Shown: positions 55,927-64,000 of the stretch, piece by piece
Position numbering within the stretch: position 1 is the stretch's first letter
Layout: each line of letters starts with the position of its first letter
From: Acidimicrobiia bacterium
GTDB taxonomy: Bacteria; Actinomycetota; Acidimicrobiia; IMCC26256; PALSA-610
Direction of reading: 5' to 3'
Assembly: GCA_026002935.1 (NCBI GenBank)
Contig: BPGH01000001.1
Coordinates: forward strand, 2,516,501-2,580,500
DNA length: 64,000 nt
Made by a program: the position numbers and the translations under genes
The notes under the pieces: generated by a model
Databases searched by the model: none
What the model was told of the DNA's origin: nothing
The model's input: only the letters and a program-made list of their open reading frames with translations

Positions 55927-56513
55927 ATGCGCCACCGCCTCACCCAACGTGGCCGCGACCGGCGCGACCAGCTCATCGCCGTGCGCGCCGCGCCTGTTCG
56001 CCGAGCGCGGGTACCACCCGACGTCGGTGTCCGACATCGTCGAGGCGCTCGGCGTCGGCAAGGGCGTCTTCTACTGGTACTTCTCCTCGAAGGAGGAGCT
56101 GCTCGCCGAGCTGCTGAAGGCGTCCAACCACGACCTGCGCCGGCGCCAGCAGCCAGGCGATCGGCGACGAGCCCGACCCGCTGCGCCGCATCGAGCTCGG
56201 CATCCGCGCCAGCCTCGCGTGGTTCCACGAGCACCGCGACTACTTCGCGATCATCCAGTTCGCGGCCACCGACGAGACGTTCGCACCGGTGCTGCGCCGC
56301 AATCGCGAGATCGGGATCGCGGACACGATCCGTCACCTGAAGGACGGCATCGTCGAGGGCCGCATCGCCGACCAGGACCCGGAGATGCTCGCCCACTCGA
56401 TCCACGGCGTCGTCGCGGAGCTGACGCGCCACTACCTCGTCGAACGCGACGACCCGGTCGAGCGCGTCGCCGACCTCGCCGTCTCGTTCTGCCTCGACGG
56501 CCTCACGCGCTGA
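55927..56513 (+). CDS. TetR-family repressor (two frame disruptions)
   Basis: About 195 residues when joined. ATG 55927 gives MRHRLTQRGRDRRDQLIA. After a change near 55985 the helix-turn-helix follows: LFAERGYHPTSVSDIVEALG and GVGKGVFYWYFSSKEELLAE, a textbook TetR domain. After a second change near 56152 the ligand/dimer domain reads DPLRRIELGIRASLAWFHEH, YFAIIQFAATDETFAPVLRR and HSIHGVVAELTRHYLVER. The ligand is unknown. A palindrome overlapping its promoter suggests autorepression. Confidence 0.88.
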
Positions 56514-56551
56514 CCCCGCCGTGGCCGCCGGCGGACGCGTCGGCGGGCGCG

Positions 56552-57725
56552 TCAGCCGAGCTTCGGGAGGGCCTTGCGGAACTGGCGGACCGCCTGCTGG
56601 ATGCGCTGCTCGTTCTCGACGAGCGCGAACCGCACGAAGCCCTCACCGCCGGGACCGAACCCGGAGCCCGGCGACACCGCGACCTTCGCCTCCTGCACGC
56701 ACATCGTCGCGAACTCGATGCTCGACATGTCGGCGTACGCCTCGGGGATGCGCGCCCAGACGAACATCGTCCCCTTCGGCCGCTCGATGTGCCAGCCGAT
56801 GCGCGCCAGCCCGTCGATCAAGGTGTCGCGGCGGCGCCGGTAGATCTCGTTGACCTCGCGCGGGAAGTCGGGGGCCTCGTTCATCGCGACCGTCGCCGCG
56901 ATCTGGATGGGCTGGAAGACCCGTAGTCGAGGTACGACTTGAGCTTCGCGAGCGCGGCGACGATCTCGGCGTTGCCGACGAGGAAGCCCATGCGCCAGCC
57001 CGCCATCGAGAACGACTTCGTGAGCGTGTAGAGCTCGACCGCGACGTCCTTGCCGCCGGGCACCTGGAGGATCGACGGCGGCTGGTACCCGTCGAACCCG
57101 AGGTCGGCGTACGCGAAGTCGTGCACGACCACCATCTCGCGCTCGCGCGCGAAGGCGACGAGCTGCGTCATGAACTCGAGGTCGACGCACGCGGTGGTGG
57201 GTTGTGCGGGAACGACGTGACGATGACGCGCGGGCGCGGCCACGCCTGCTCGTACGCGGCCTGCATGTTCGCGAAGAAGTCCTGATCCGGGCCCCATGCG
57301 CACGTAGTGGACGCCCGCACCCGCGAGGATCGGCCCCCAGATGTGGATCGGGTACGACGGCGACGGCACGAGCGCCGTGTCGCCCGGCCGACGAGCGTGA
57401 GCATGAGGTGCGAGAAGCCCTCCTTCGCGCCGATCGTCGAGCAGACCTCGGTCTCGAAGTCGAGCGTCACGCCGAAGGTGCGCTCGTAGAGGTCGGCGAC
57501 GGCGAGGCGCAGCTTCGGGATGCCGCGGCTCGTCGAGTAGCGGTGGTTGCGCGGGTTGCGCACCGCCTCGGCGAGCTTGTCGACGGCGACCTGCGGCGAC
57601 GGCATGTCGGGGTTGCCGAACGCGAGGTCGACGACGTCCTCGCCCGCTCGCCGGAGCTGCACCTTCAGCGCGTCGACCTGGGCGAACGCGTACGGCGGAA
57701 GGGCGTTGATCCGGCGGAACTCCAT
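56552..57725 (-). CDS. AlaC-like class I aminotransferase (frame disrupted)
   Basis: A PLP aminotransferase close to glutamate-pyruvate transaminase AlaC. ATG 57725 gives [34 protein letters not shown] and [20 protein letters not shown]. Frame changes near 57390, 57292, 57203 and 56922 connect [70 protein letters not shown] (PLP lysine), [16 protein letters not shown] and a C-terminus with [13 protein letters not shown]. Joined length about 390, normal. The start is 6 nt after TAACCT. Confidence 0.88.
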
Positions 57726-57731
57726 TCGCCC

Positions 57732-57737
57732 AGGTTA
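57732..57737 (-). promoter_or_regulatory. -10 box TAACCT, leaderless promoter of alaC-like gene
   Basis: TAACCT ends 6 nt ahead of ATG 57725, in the divergent gap shared with the HAD gene. Confidence 0.5.
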
Positions 57738-57805
57738 CGGGACCGCCGGCCGCCCGCCCGTGACGTTCCCGCGGACCCGGGCGCCGGGGCCGCAGGGACG
57801 CCCGC

Positions 57806-57811
57806 TAGCGT
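57806..57811 (+). promoter_or_regulatory. -10 box TAGCGT, leaderless promoter of the HAD gene
   Basis: TAGCGT is followed by 7 nt and GTG 57819, the same hexamer and spacing as at the tetR gene. Confidence 0.5.
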
Positions 57812-57818
57812 GCACCTC

Positions 57819-58526
57819 GTGCCCGACCCCAAGGCCGTCCTGCTCGACGTCGGCGGCGTGTTCCTGCTGCCCGCGCACGAACCCATCCGCGCCGCCTTCG
57901 CCCGGGCCGGCGTGCAGCCGGCGATCGACGACCTCGACCGCGCGCACTACGTCGGCGCCGCCCGGCTCGGCACGCACCTCGACCTCGGCGACGGGTTCGA
58001 CGTGCACTGGCGGCGCTACCTCGACGCGTTCGTCACCGAGTGCGGCGTGCCGGACGAGCTGCGCGAGGAGGTGCACCTGCACCTCGACAGCGAGTACGCG
58101 ACGATCGCGCTCTGGTCGCGCGTGGTCCCGGTTCGCGTCGAGGGCCTGCGCGCGCTCGCCGACACCGGCGTGCGGCTCGGGGTCGTGTCGAACGCCGACG
58201 GGACGATCGAGACCCAGCTGCGCGAGCACGAGATCCTGCAGGTCGGCCCGGGGATCGGCGTCGAGGTCGAGTGCGTGATCGACTCGGGCGCGGTCGGGGT
58301 CTCCAAGCCCGACCCGCGCATCTTCCGCCTCGCGCTCGACGCCATGGGGATCGACCGTCCGACGCCTGGTACGTGGGCGACATGCCGGGCATCGACGTCG
58401 TCGGTGCGCGCGCCGCGGCGGCTCCGCCCGTTCCTGATGGACCCGTACTCGCTGCACCTCGACGCGGACTACGACCGCGTCGGCTCCCTCTCGGAGCTCG
58501 CGGAGCTGGTCGCCGGTCAGCGCTAG
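57819..58526 (+). CDS. HAD-superfamily hydrolase (frame disrupted twice)
   Basis: A phosphatase-like protein of about 235 residues. The first motif is VLLDVGGVFLLP: the nucleophile Asp is present, but the usual +2 acid/base Asp is Gly, as seen in some HAD members. VVSNADGTIE is motif II, VGVSKPDPRIFRLAL motif III with Lys. Near 58362 the frame moves to give WYVGDMPGIDVVGARAA (motif IV), returning near 58422 for LRPFLMDPY. GTG 57819 is set by the leaderless promoter; GTG 57810 overlaps the -10 box. Substrate unknown. Confidence 0.82.
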   Translation: MPDPKAVLLDVGGVFLLPAHEPIRAAFARAGVQPAIDDLDRAHYVGAARLGTHLDLGDGFDVHWRRYLDAFVTECGVPDELREEVHLHLDSEYATIALWSRVVPVRVEGLRALADTGVRLGVVSNADGTIETQLREHEILQVGPGIGVEVECVIDSGAVGVSKPDPRIFRLALDAMGIDRPTPGTWATCRASTSSVRAPRRLRPFLMDPYSLHLDADYDRVGSLSELAELVAGQR

Positions 58527-58565
58527 CGAAAGCTCACGAACCGAGACACCGTTCCCGCGGGCCCA

Positions 58566-58591
58566 CCGATCGTTCGACCGCGCACGATCGG
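58566..58591. terminator. Possible bidirectional terminator
   Basis: CCGATCG (58566-58572) and CGATCGG (58585-58591) form a 7-bp stem with a 12-base loop, in the 96-base gap between the convergent HAD and lipoprotein genes. It lacks a U-tract. Confidence 0.3.
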
Positions 58592-58622
58592 CCGCCCGAT
58601 CGGGGGCGCGAACGCTGCGTCC

Positions 58623-59389
58623 TCAGTGGCCGGTGTGCCCGCCCGAGTCCCAGCACGGATCGTCGTGGGAAGCCGGACCACCAGGCAAGAGGCACGGGTG
58701 GTGCCCGATGAACACGTCCGGCTGCCATGGCCACCCGGGAACGATCCAGGCGTGCAACATCCAGTAGTTGCCGAGGTAGACCGAGTAGCCGTTCTGGCCC
58801 GGCAGGCACTGGCCGTCGCGGATCACGAGACCGGTCACGTTCGAGAAGCAGAGGTACTCGTGCGTGTGCCACCAGTCATTGTCGCCCGGAAACCCTTCGG
58901 GGGGCGCGGCCGGGCCGTTGTTCACGTACCAGCTCATGCCGACCAACTTGGCGTCGGGGCCATTGCCGTCGTACTGAAGGAACTTCGGCCGGCTCGGGTC
59001 GAAGGAACCCTCCAGTGGGTTGCCACGCACGTGGTGCGTCCCCATTCCCGTCGCGTAGTTCACGACCGGGGTCCAGCCGTCGGCCTCGGCTTCGCCACGC
59101 GTCGGCCACTGCAGCGCGTACGCGAGCGCGTCGTCCAGGTAGCCGGAGAGCTCGATGCAGTCGTCCAGTCGAGCATGCCCTTGGTGATTCCGAGGCTCAT
59201 GTAGTACTCGGACCCGTGCGTGCCCTCGCCGCCCATCGAGTGGCACCACCACGGTCGTGTGTCGGGGTCGGTCTGCTGGTGCCGGATCGCGAGCGGGCGG
59301 AAGCACCCACTGACCGCGAGCGCGAACACGGCCACGACCGCGATGCGCAAGCCGGCCCTCCTGGGCGTCACCAACCGTCCGATCCTCAT
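58623..59389 (-). CDS. Secreted lipoprotein of an uncharacterised family (one frame disruption)
   Basis: ATG 59389 (Shine-Dalgarno GGAGG) begins a signal peptide with hydrophobic core AGLRIAVVAVFALAVSGC and lipobox VSGC, cysteine 29. The mature part carries WWCHSMGGEGTHGSEYYMSL. The frame changes near 59170, and DDCIELSGYLDDALAYALQW, NYATGMGTHHV, FDPSRPKFLQYDGNGPDAKL, GDNDWWHTHEYLCF and NYWMLHAWIVPGW follow. The repeated His-containing motifs (GMGxHH, WHTH, LHAW) suggest metal binding. I recall similar motif order in unannotated actinobacterial proteins. About 254 residues; function unknown. Confidence 0.75.
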
Positions 59390-59618
59390 GACGCGGCTCC
59401 CTCCTCGACCTGACTGGGAGAGTCTGGAACAGAACCGTCCCGGGGCACGACGGCGACGGACGCGTTGTCGTGGAACCGCGATGTTCCCGCCACCCACCGC
59501 GGCTGACATGAGGCTCTGAGCGCGATCGACCGGGCCTCCTCCTCGGTGCGGCTCGGGCCCCACGCCGATCGCGCCCGAGGCCTGGCCGCACGAGGGGCGC
59601 GCGGGGAGGCGCGACGCG

Positions 59619-60599
59619 CTACCCCGCCGGGACCTCGTAGGGCTCGGCGTAGAACTGGCTGTACCACTTGCGGAACTTCATGATCGGGCCGTCGGTGTCG
59701 GCGAGCGCCGGCGTCGGGAGGAACCTCTTGTGCTCCCAGATGGGGCGGTCCTCCTGGATCTGCTTGTTGATCTCGCGCACGAACGCGTCCGCGACGGTCG
59801 ACGTCATGCGCTCGTCGTCGAACTTGCGCACGATGAAGTTGAACCGCACCTGCGTCTTCTCGGCGTCGATCGGTGTCGTCGTCGCGATGTTGATCGCGTC
59901 GACGATGCCGCTGAACCAGACCTTCGAGAACCCCGGCCCGTAGTTGTAGACGTCGATGCGCCCGTACGTGACGCCGCGCGGCGTGACGTACGACTGCTTC
60001 GACAGCATCACGGAGCACGGCCCGTCGGTGTCGTACGTCTCGACCTCGGCGACCTCGTCGGTGCCGTGCACGTACCGGAAGTGCGCGGGGTCGGCGCCGT
60101 TCTCCGACATCTCCTGCGGCACGGTGTGGATCACGTACGACGACGAGTAGAAGTCGGACCAGCCGGGGTCACCGATCTCGGGGATGACCGGGATCTCCCA
60201 CTGCGGCGGCTCGTCGTAGGGGTGGTACCACGCCAGCACGAACCCGTTGCGCACGATCGTCGGGTACGTGCGCAGGCGCGCCTTCTTGTTGGTGCGCTGG
60301 CTGTAGGGGATGTCGGCGCACGAGCCGTCGGCCGCGAACTTCCACCCGTGGAACGGGCAGACGACGTGTTCGCCGTCGACGTGACCACCGACGCCGATGT
60401 GCGCACCCAGGTGCGGGCAGAACGCGTCCTGGAGGTGGTACTCCCCCGCCTCGTCGCGCCAGCACACGAGGTCCCGGCCGAAGTAGTGCAGCGCGGTGAC
60501 CTCGCCCGGTGCGAGGTCGTCGGGGTACGCGACCTGGAACCACCCGAACGGGATCGGGAACGGGAACCGCCGGCGCGGCGCGGTCTCGGTCGTCGTCAT
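59619..60599 (-). CDS. KshA-like Rieske oxygenase
   Basis: A 326-residue terminal oxygenase component. The Rieske [2Fe-2S] ligands lie in DAFCPHLGAHIG (CxH) and VVCPFHGWKFAADGSC (CxxH), about residues 60-90. The mononuclear iron site is seen in NGADPAHFRYVHG (Asp, His, His). The C-terminus IWEHKRFLPTPAL and KFRKWYSQFYAEP resembles KshA, the steroid 9-alpha-hydroxylase oxygenase, whose reductase KshB is not in this window. ATG 60599 is 6 nt after TAAATT, and a KstR-like palindrome overlaps this promoter. A sterol or steroid-like substrate is inferred. Confidence 0.85.
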   Translation of the reverse strand: MTTTETAPRRRFPFPIPFGWFQVAYPDDLAPGEVTALHYFGRDLVCWRDEAGEYHLQDAFCPHLGAHIGVGGHVDGEHVVCPFHGWKFAADGSCADIPYSQRTNKKARLRTYPTIVRNGFVLAWYHPYDEPPQWEIPVIPEIGDPGWSDFYSSSYVIHTVPQEMSENGADPAHFRYVHGTDEVAEVETYDTDGPCSVMLSKQSYVTPRGVTYGRIDVYNYGPGFSKVWFSGIVDAINIATTTPIDAEKTQVRFNFIVRKFDDERMTSTVADAFVREINKQIQEDRPIWEHKRFLPTPALADTDGPIMKFRKWYSQFYAEPYEVPAG

Positions 60600-60605
60600 G
60601 TGCAC

Positions 60606-60611
60606 AATTTA
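60606..60611 (-). promoter_or_regulatory. -10 box TAAATT, leaderless promoter of the Rieske oxygenase gene
   Basis: TAAATT precedes ATG 60599 by 6 nt and is partly covered by the adjoining palindrome. On the plus strand TAATAT (60622-60627) could be the -10 box for the phosphotransferase gene. Confidence 0.55.
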
Positions 60612-60624
60612 GAACTGGTTCTAA
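60609..60624. promoter_or_regulatory. KstR-like operator between Rieske and phosphotransferase genes
   Basis: TTAGAACTGGTTCTAA is a perfect 7-bp inverted repeat with a 2-base centre. Its core TAGAACTGGTTCTA fits TnnAACnnGTTnnA, the motif known for KstR, the TetR-type repressor of cholesterol catabolism in mycobacteria. It overlaps the -10 boxes of both divergent genes. No kstR gene is adjacent; the regulator could be elsewhere in the genome. Confidence 0.6.
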
Positions 60625-60735
60625 TATCCTGCCAGCGGCGCCGGGCCCACCGTGGGCCCGGCCCACCGTGGGCGTGGTCACGAGAACCGACACCGGCGTC
60701 GCACCTCGTGACCACGGCAGCGATCGAGACCACCG

Positions 60736-61832
60736 ATGCCCGACGAACCGATCCAGATCGACACCCCCTGGCGGCGTGACCCCGACTCGGTGCGCCCCGC
60801 GCTCGAACGGTGGGCGCGCCGAGCGCGTGGCGGCCGACGCGAAGGTGGTCGAGGTCGGTTCGCCCGGCAACGGCATGTCGAGCGAGACGGTGCTGTTCTC
60901 CATGCAGCGCGGCGACGGCGTCGAGCGCTACGCGGCGCGGCTCGCGCCGCTGCCCGACGTCTACCCCGTCTTCCCCGAGTACGACCTCGACGCGCAGCGC
61001 CGCTGCATGGAGCTCGTGCGGGAGCACACCGACGTGCCCGCACCGGTCGTCGCGTTCCACGAGACGGACCCGGACTGGCTCGGCACACCGTTCGTCGTGA
61101 TGCACCGCGTCGACGGCGAGGCGCCGCCCGACATCCCGCCGTACCCCTTCGGCGGATGGCTGCGCGACGCGTCACGCGACGACCAGGCACGCGCTGCAGC
61201 GCAACGCCGTGTCCGTGCTGGCCCGGCTGCACGAGATCACACCGGAGCGCGTCGACCTCTCGTTCCTCGTGAAGCCCTACGATGGCTCGCCGCTCGACCG
61301 CCAGCTCGCGCACGAGCGCGCGTACTACGAGTGGGCACGGGACGGGGTGACCTACCCGCTGATCGAGCGCACGTTCGAATGGCTCGAGGCGAACCGGCCG
61401 CCCGAGCCGCCGGCGGTGCTCAACTGGGGCGACGCCCGCATCGGCAACATCCTGTTCCGCGACTTCACCCCGGTCGCGGTGCTCGACTGGGAGATGGCGA
61501 CCGTCGGGCCGCCGCAGGTCGACCTCGCGTGGATGATCTTCCTGCACGCGTTCTTCCAGGACCTCGCGCACCGCTTCGGCATGGAGGGGATGCCGCACTT
61601 CATGCGCCGCGAGGACGTCGTCGCGACCTACGAGGAGCTGTCGGGCACGACCGTCGGCGACCTGTCGTGGTACGAGGTGTTCGCGGCCCTGCGCTTCGCG
61701 ATCGTGTCGGTGCGCACGAGCACCCGCGGGATCGCGTACGGCCAGCAGGAGCGCCCCGACGACCCCGACGACCTGATCATGTTCCGCGACCTGTTGCGCG
61801 CGATGGTGGTCGACGGCACCTACTGGGACTGA
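60736..61832 (+). CDS. APH/FadE-associated phosphotransferase (two frame disruptions)
   Basis: An aminoglycoside-phosphotransferase-fold protein of the type often encoded with acyl-CoA dehydrogenases in lipid and steroid degradation. ATG 60736 gives MPDEPIQIDTPWRRDP. The frame changes near 60820 (GSPGNGMSSETVLFSMQRGD, TPFVVMHRVDGEAPPDIPPY) and near 61195 (VSVLARLHEITPERV). Kinase motifs are VLNWGDARIGNILF (catalytic Asp and Asn) and AVLDWEMATVGPPQVDLAW (metal Asp). About 365 residues. It may share KstR-like control with the divergent oxygenase. Confidence 0.85.
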
Positions 61833-63538
61833 TCGCCGCCGCCCGGGTCGGGTTGGCGGCAGAGCTCGTCGAGCAGCCGCTCGGGCGGCTCGCCGAGCCG
61901 GTACACGGAGAGGTTCGGCCCGGCCCGGTCGTCGGTCCGCGCGAACGCGGCGACGAGGCGGTGCTCGCACGCGAGCGCCGTGTAGAACTCCGCCTCGCCG
62001 GGGCTGTCGGGCACCACGATGCCCCCGACCACGCTCGAGCGCGTCCACCACGACCCAGCCGACCCCGTCCCGGACGAGCGCGGCGACCGTGCGTCTCGCC
62101 GGGGACGAGCCCGTAGTCGATCGGCGCGGCCCCCGCCGAGCGGCGGGCTCGTCGCGGGCCGGGATGCCGAGAGATCCCCTCGACCTGCGCGACGCGGCCG
62201 CCCGCGGGCACGTGCTCGAGCAGCCACTCGCGGGCCTCGAGGCGCGTGCCCGGGCGGGCGGCCCGGCGGGTCTCCCCGACGAGGTCGGCGGCGAGCGGCA
62301 CCGCCAGCGCGACCGCGCCGGTCGGCGACGAGCCCGAGCGCCACGGGGCGGGCCCGGCCGCGGCGCGCCCCACCGGGCGGCGACGGCCCGGGCGGCGCCG
62401 TCGAGCCCGGCGGCGGCGAGCACCGCCACGACGGGCAGCATCGGGATCGGCCAGCGGCGCCAGTGGAGGTCGGACGCGCTGATCACGACGAGGAAGAGCG
62501 CCGCGTAGCCGAGCAGGAGGAGCTGCGGCGGCCGCCGGCGCACGAGCACGAACGCGGCGCCGACGAGCGCGAGACACGAACACCGGCCACGTGACGACGT
62601 CGGGGATCACCGTCCCGACGTACCAGCGGAGGTTGCCGAGCGGCGAGAAGCCGGTCGCGTTCGGGTTCTCGTTGCCGACCTCGTCGCCCAGCCCGCCGAG
62701 CGCGGCGCGCAGGTCGAGCAGGAAGTACGGGCGTCGTCAGCACGAACCCCGCGGCGGCCGCGGCGCGCCGACCGCGGCGGCGCGCACCGCACGGCCCGCG
62801 GCGCGCGCGGTGCGGCCACACGACGGCGGCGACGAGCACCGGCACGAGCGTCGCCATCGGGTAGCGCGACGACACCGCGACACCACCGCGAGGCCGCCGG
62901 CGCACCCACCACCGCGGCCGCGGCTCCTCCAGCACGCGCAGGCAGCACCACAGCGCGACGAGCCCGAAGAAGACCGCGGCGCTCTCGGTGCGCACCATGC
63001 GCCCGTACGCACCGGGAACGGCAGGACGGCCCACAGCGCGGTCCCGACCAGTGCGACCCGCCGGCCGAACGCCCGGCGCGCGACCGCGTACAGCACGGGC
63101 AACGCGCGCGACCGCGAGCGTGATCGTCCACAGACCGGCCGATCAGGTAGAAGCGCCGTCGGGTGGCGCTCGAAGCGTCGAGGAGCCGGGGTTCCCGCCG
63201 AGCAGCGGCCCGCCGTGCGCGACGACGTCCCACAGCGTGGACCGCCGCGGCGATCGGGTAGATCACCGTCGACCCGGGATGGCCGAACCACCCCGGGTTC
63301 GGGTCGCCGGTCGCGGCCATCTCCACCGCGGGCACGACGAACGCGTGCTCGTCGGTGTCGTGGATCGGCAGGTCGCGGCGCAGCGCCGACGAGGTGCACG
63401 ACCGCCGACAGGCCGACGAGACCGAGCACGGCGGCGGCGCAGACCGCGCGGCGCGCGGCGCGCGGGCGGACGGGCGCGGCGCCGCGCGGCCCTCGCCGGC
63501 GGTCGCCGCGCCGCGGTCCCGACGTCGGTCGCCGTCAC
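61820..63538 (-). CDS. GT39/ArnT-like polytopic glycosyltransferase (many frame disruptions)
   Basis: A membrane glycosyltransferase-like protein of about 570 residues pieced from at least five frame changes. Pieces in order from GTG 63538: VLGLVGLSAVVHL (helix), PIHDTDEHAFVVPAVEMAAT and PGWFGHPGSTVIYPIAA (extracytoplasmic loop with the acidic pair typical of PMT/ArnT-like enzymes), ALPVLYAVARRAFGRRVALV, VRTESAAVFFGLVALWCC, NLRWYVGTVIPDVVTWPVF, LLLLGYAALFLVVISASDLH, and a soluble tail ending AFARTDDRAGPNLSVYRLGE. Acceptor and donor unknown. The upstream cupin suggests surface-glycan synthesis. Confidence 0.7.
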
Positions 63539-63980
63539 CTCCTCGCCTCCGCGCGACGAGCCGGCGGAACTCGGCGTAGCTCCGCACGTAGTCGTCGGGG
63601 TCGTAGGGATGGGACGCGAGCACGAGCAGCACGGCGTCGGGGGTGTAGTCGAACTGGCTCGCCCAGACGAGCGGCGGGATCACCACGCCCCGGCCCGGGT
63701 CGTCGAGCCGCAGCTCGGCCCGCGCCTCGCCGTCGTCGACGTGCACCGTCACCGCGCCGTGGACGCACGTGAGGAACTGCCAGCACCACCGGTGGGCGTG
63801 CTCGCCGCGCACGTGACGCGACGGCACGCCGTAGACCACGAAGTACCGCTGCGGCGAGAACGGCAGCAGCTCGGGCAGCTCGCCCGCCGCGAGCTGGCCG
63901 CGCAGGTCGGCGTGGCGCGGGACCTCGACGACCTCCACGCCGCGCGGCAGGGTCGCCGGGCGCCGGCGGGCCCGGGACAC
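63535..63980 (-). CDS. WxcM/FdtA-like sugar ketoisomerase or transacylase cupin (possibly truncated)
   Basis: About 148 residues of a cupin found in dTDP-sugar 3,4-ketoisomerases (FdtA/QdtA) and WxcM proteins. SPQRYFVVYGVPSRHVRGEH, AHRWCWQFLTCVHGAVTVHV, GRGVVIPPLVWASQFDYTPD and VLASHPYDPDDYVRSYAEF match the family. A frame change near 63555 gives the likely end EARR with TGA overlapping the glycosyltransferase GTG by 4 nt. GTG 63980 is a plausible start, but the open frame continues past the window edge. Confidence 0.8.
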
Positions 63981-64000
63981 CGGCGGCGGGCGCAGCGAGG

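Overview
The window is a very GC-rich chromosomal segment from an actinobacterium, probably of the Acidimicrobiia type. This placement is inferred from gene content and was not computed. Supporting evidence is an MshC-type mycothiol cysteine ligase, an F420-dependent NADP reductase, DUF3040, a division and cell-wall (dcw) cluster without ftsA, a DNPR-type MurE, and -10 elements of form TAnnnT placed 6-8 nt before many start codons (leaderless transcripts). No rRNA, tRNA, CRISPR array, insertion sequence or prophage was recognised.

Region 1 (1-12281, mostly minus strand): the 5' part of thrS, mshC, the F420:NADP reductase gene, dnaE1, a large membrane protein with a phosphodiesterase, a divergent Rrf2-type regulator, and rluD-lspA-dksA-like. 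Paired DnaA-box-like 9-mers lie just upstream of dnaE. Region 2 (12467-35417): ileS on the plus strand, then the dcw cluster on the minus strand. Transcription of that cluster runs mraZ, rsmH, ftsL, ftsI, murE, murF, mraY, murD, ftsW, murG, murC, murB, ftsQ, ftsZ, pgeF, yggS, sepF, yggT, divIVA-like. Most junctions overlap by 4 nt (ATGA/GTGA). It makes lipid II and builds the FtsZ/SepF/FtsW-FtsI/DivIVA machinery.

Region 3 (35661-46610): a roughly 950-residue coiled-coil protein, a lone PilB/GspE-type ATPase, an HNH protein, a MoxR-DUF58-transglutaminase operon, a MerR regulator and a DUF3040 membrane protein. Region 4 (46727-54623): metabolic genes, namely an oxidoreductase, a Nudix hydrolase, a PIG-L deacetylase, threonine aldolase, TesB thioesterase, a phosphofructokinase with the PPi-type Asp signature, and glycerol kinase. 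Region 5 (54817-63980): acyltransferase, TetR regulator with a palindromic operator, AlaC-like aminotransferase, HAD hydrolase, a secreted lipoprotein, a KshA-like Rieske oxygenase divergent from an APH-type phosphotransferase across a KstR-like operator, a GT39-like membrane protein and a WxcM/FdtA-like cupin.

Many genes are split by single-base frame changes while the protein family continues in another frame: a few before 18.4 kb, none from about 18.5 to 34.9 kb, and dense after 52.8 kb. I read these mainly as consensus indel errors and annotate each affected gene across its full span. No clearly new multi-gene system is visible. The most interesting signals are the leaderless promoter pattern, the KstR-like operator and the coiled-coil/PilB pair beside the dcw cluster.
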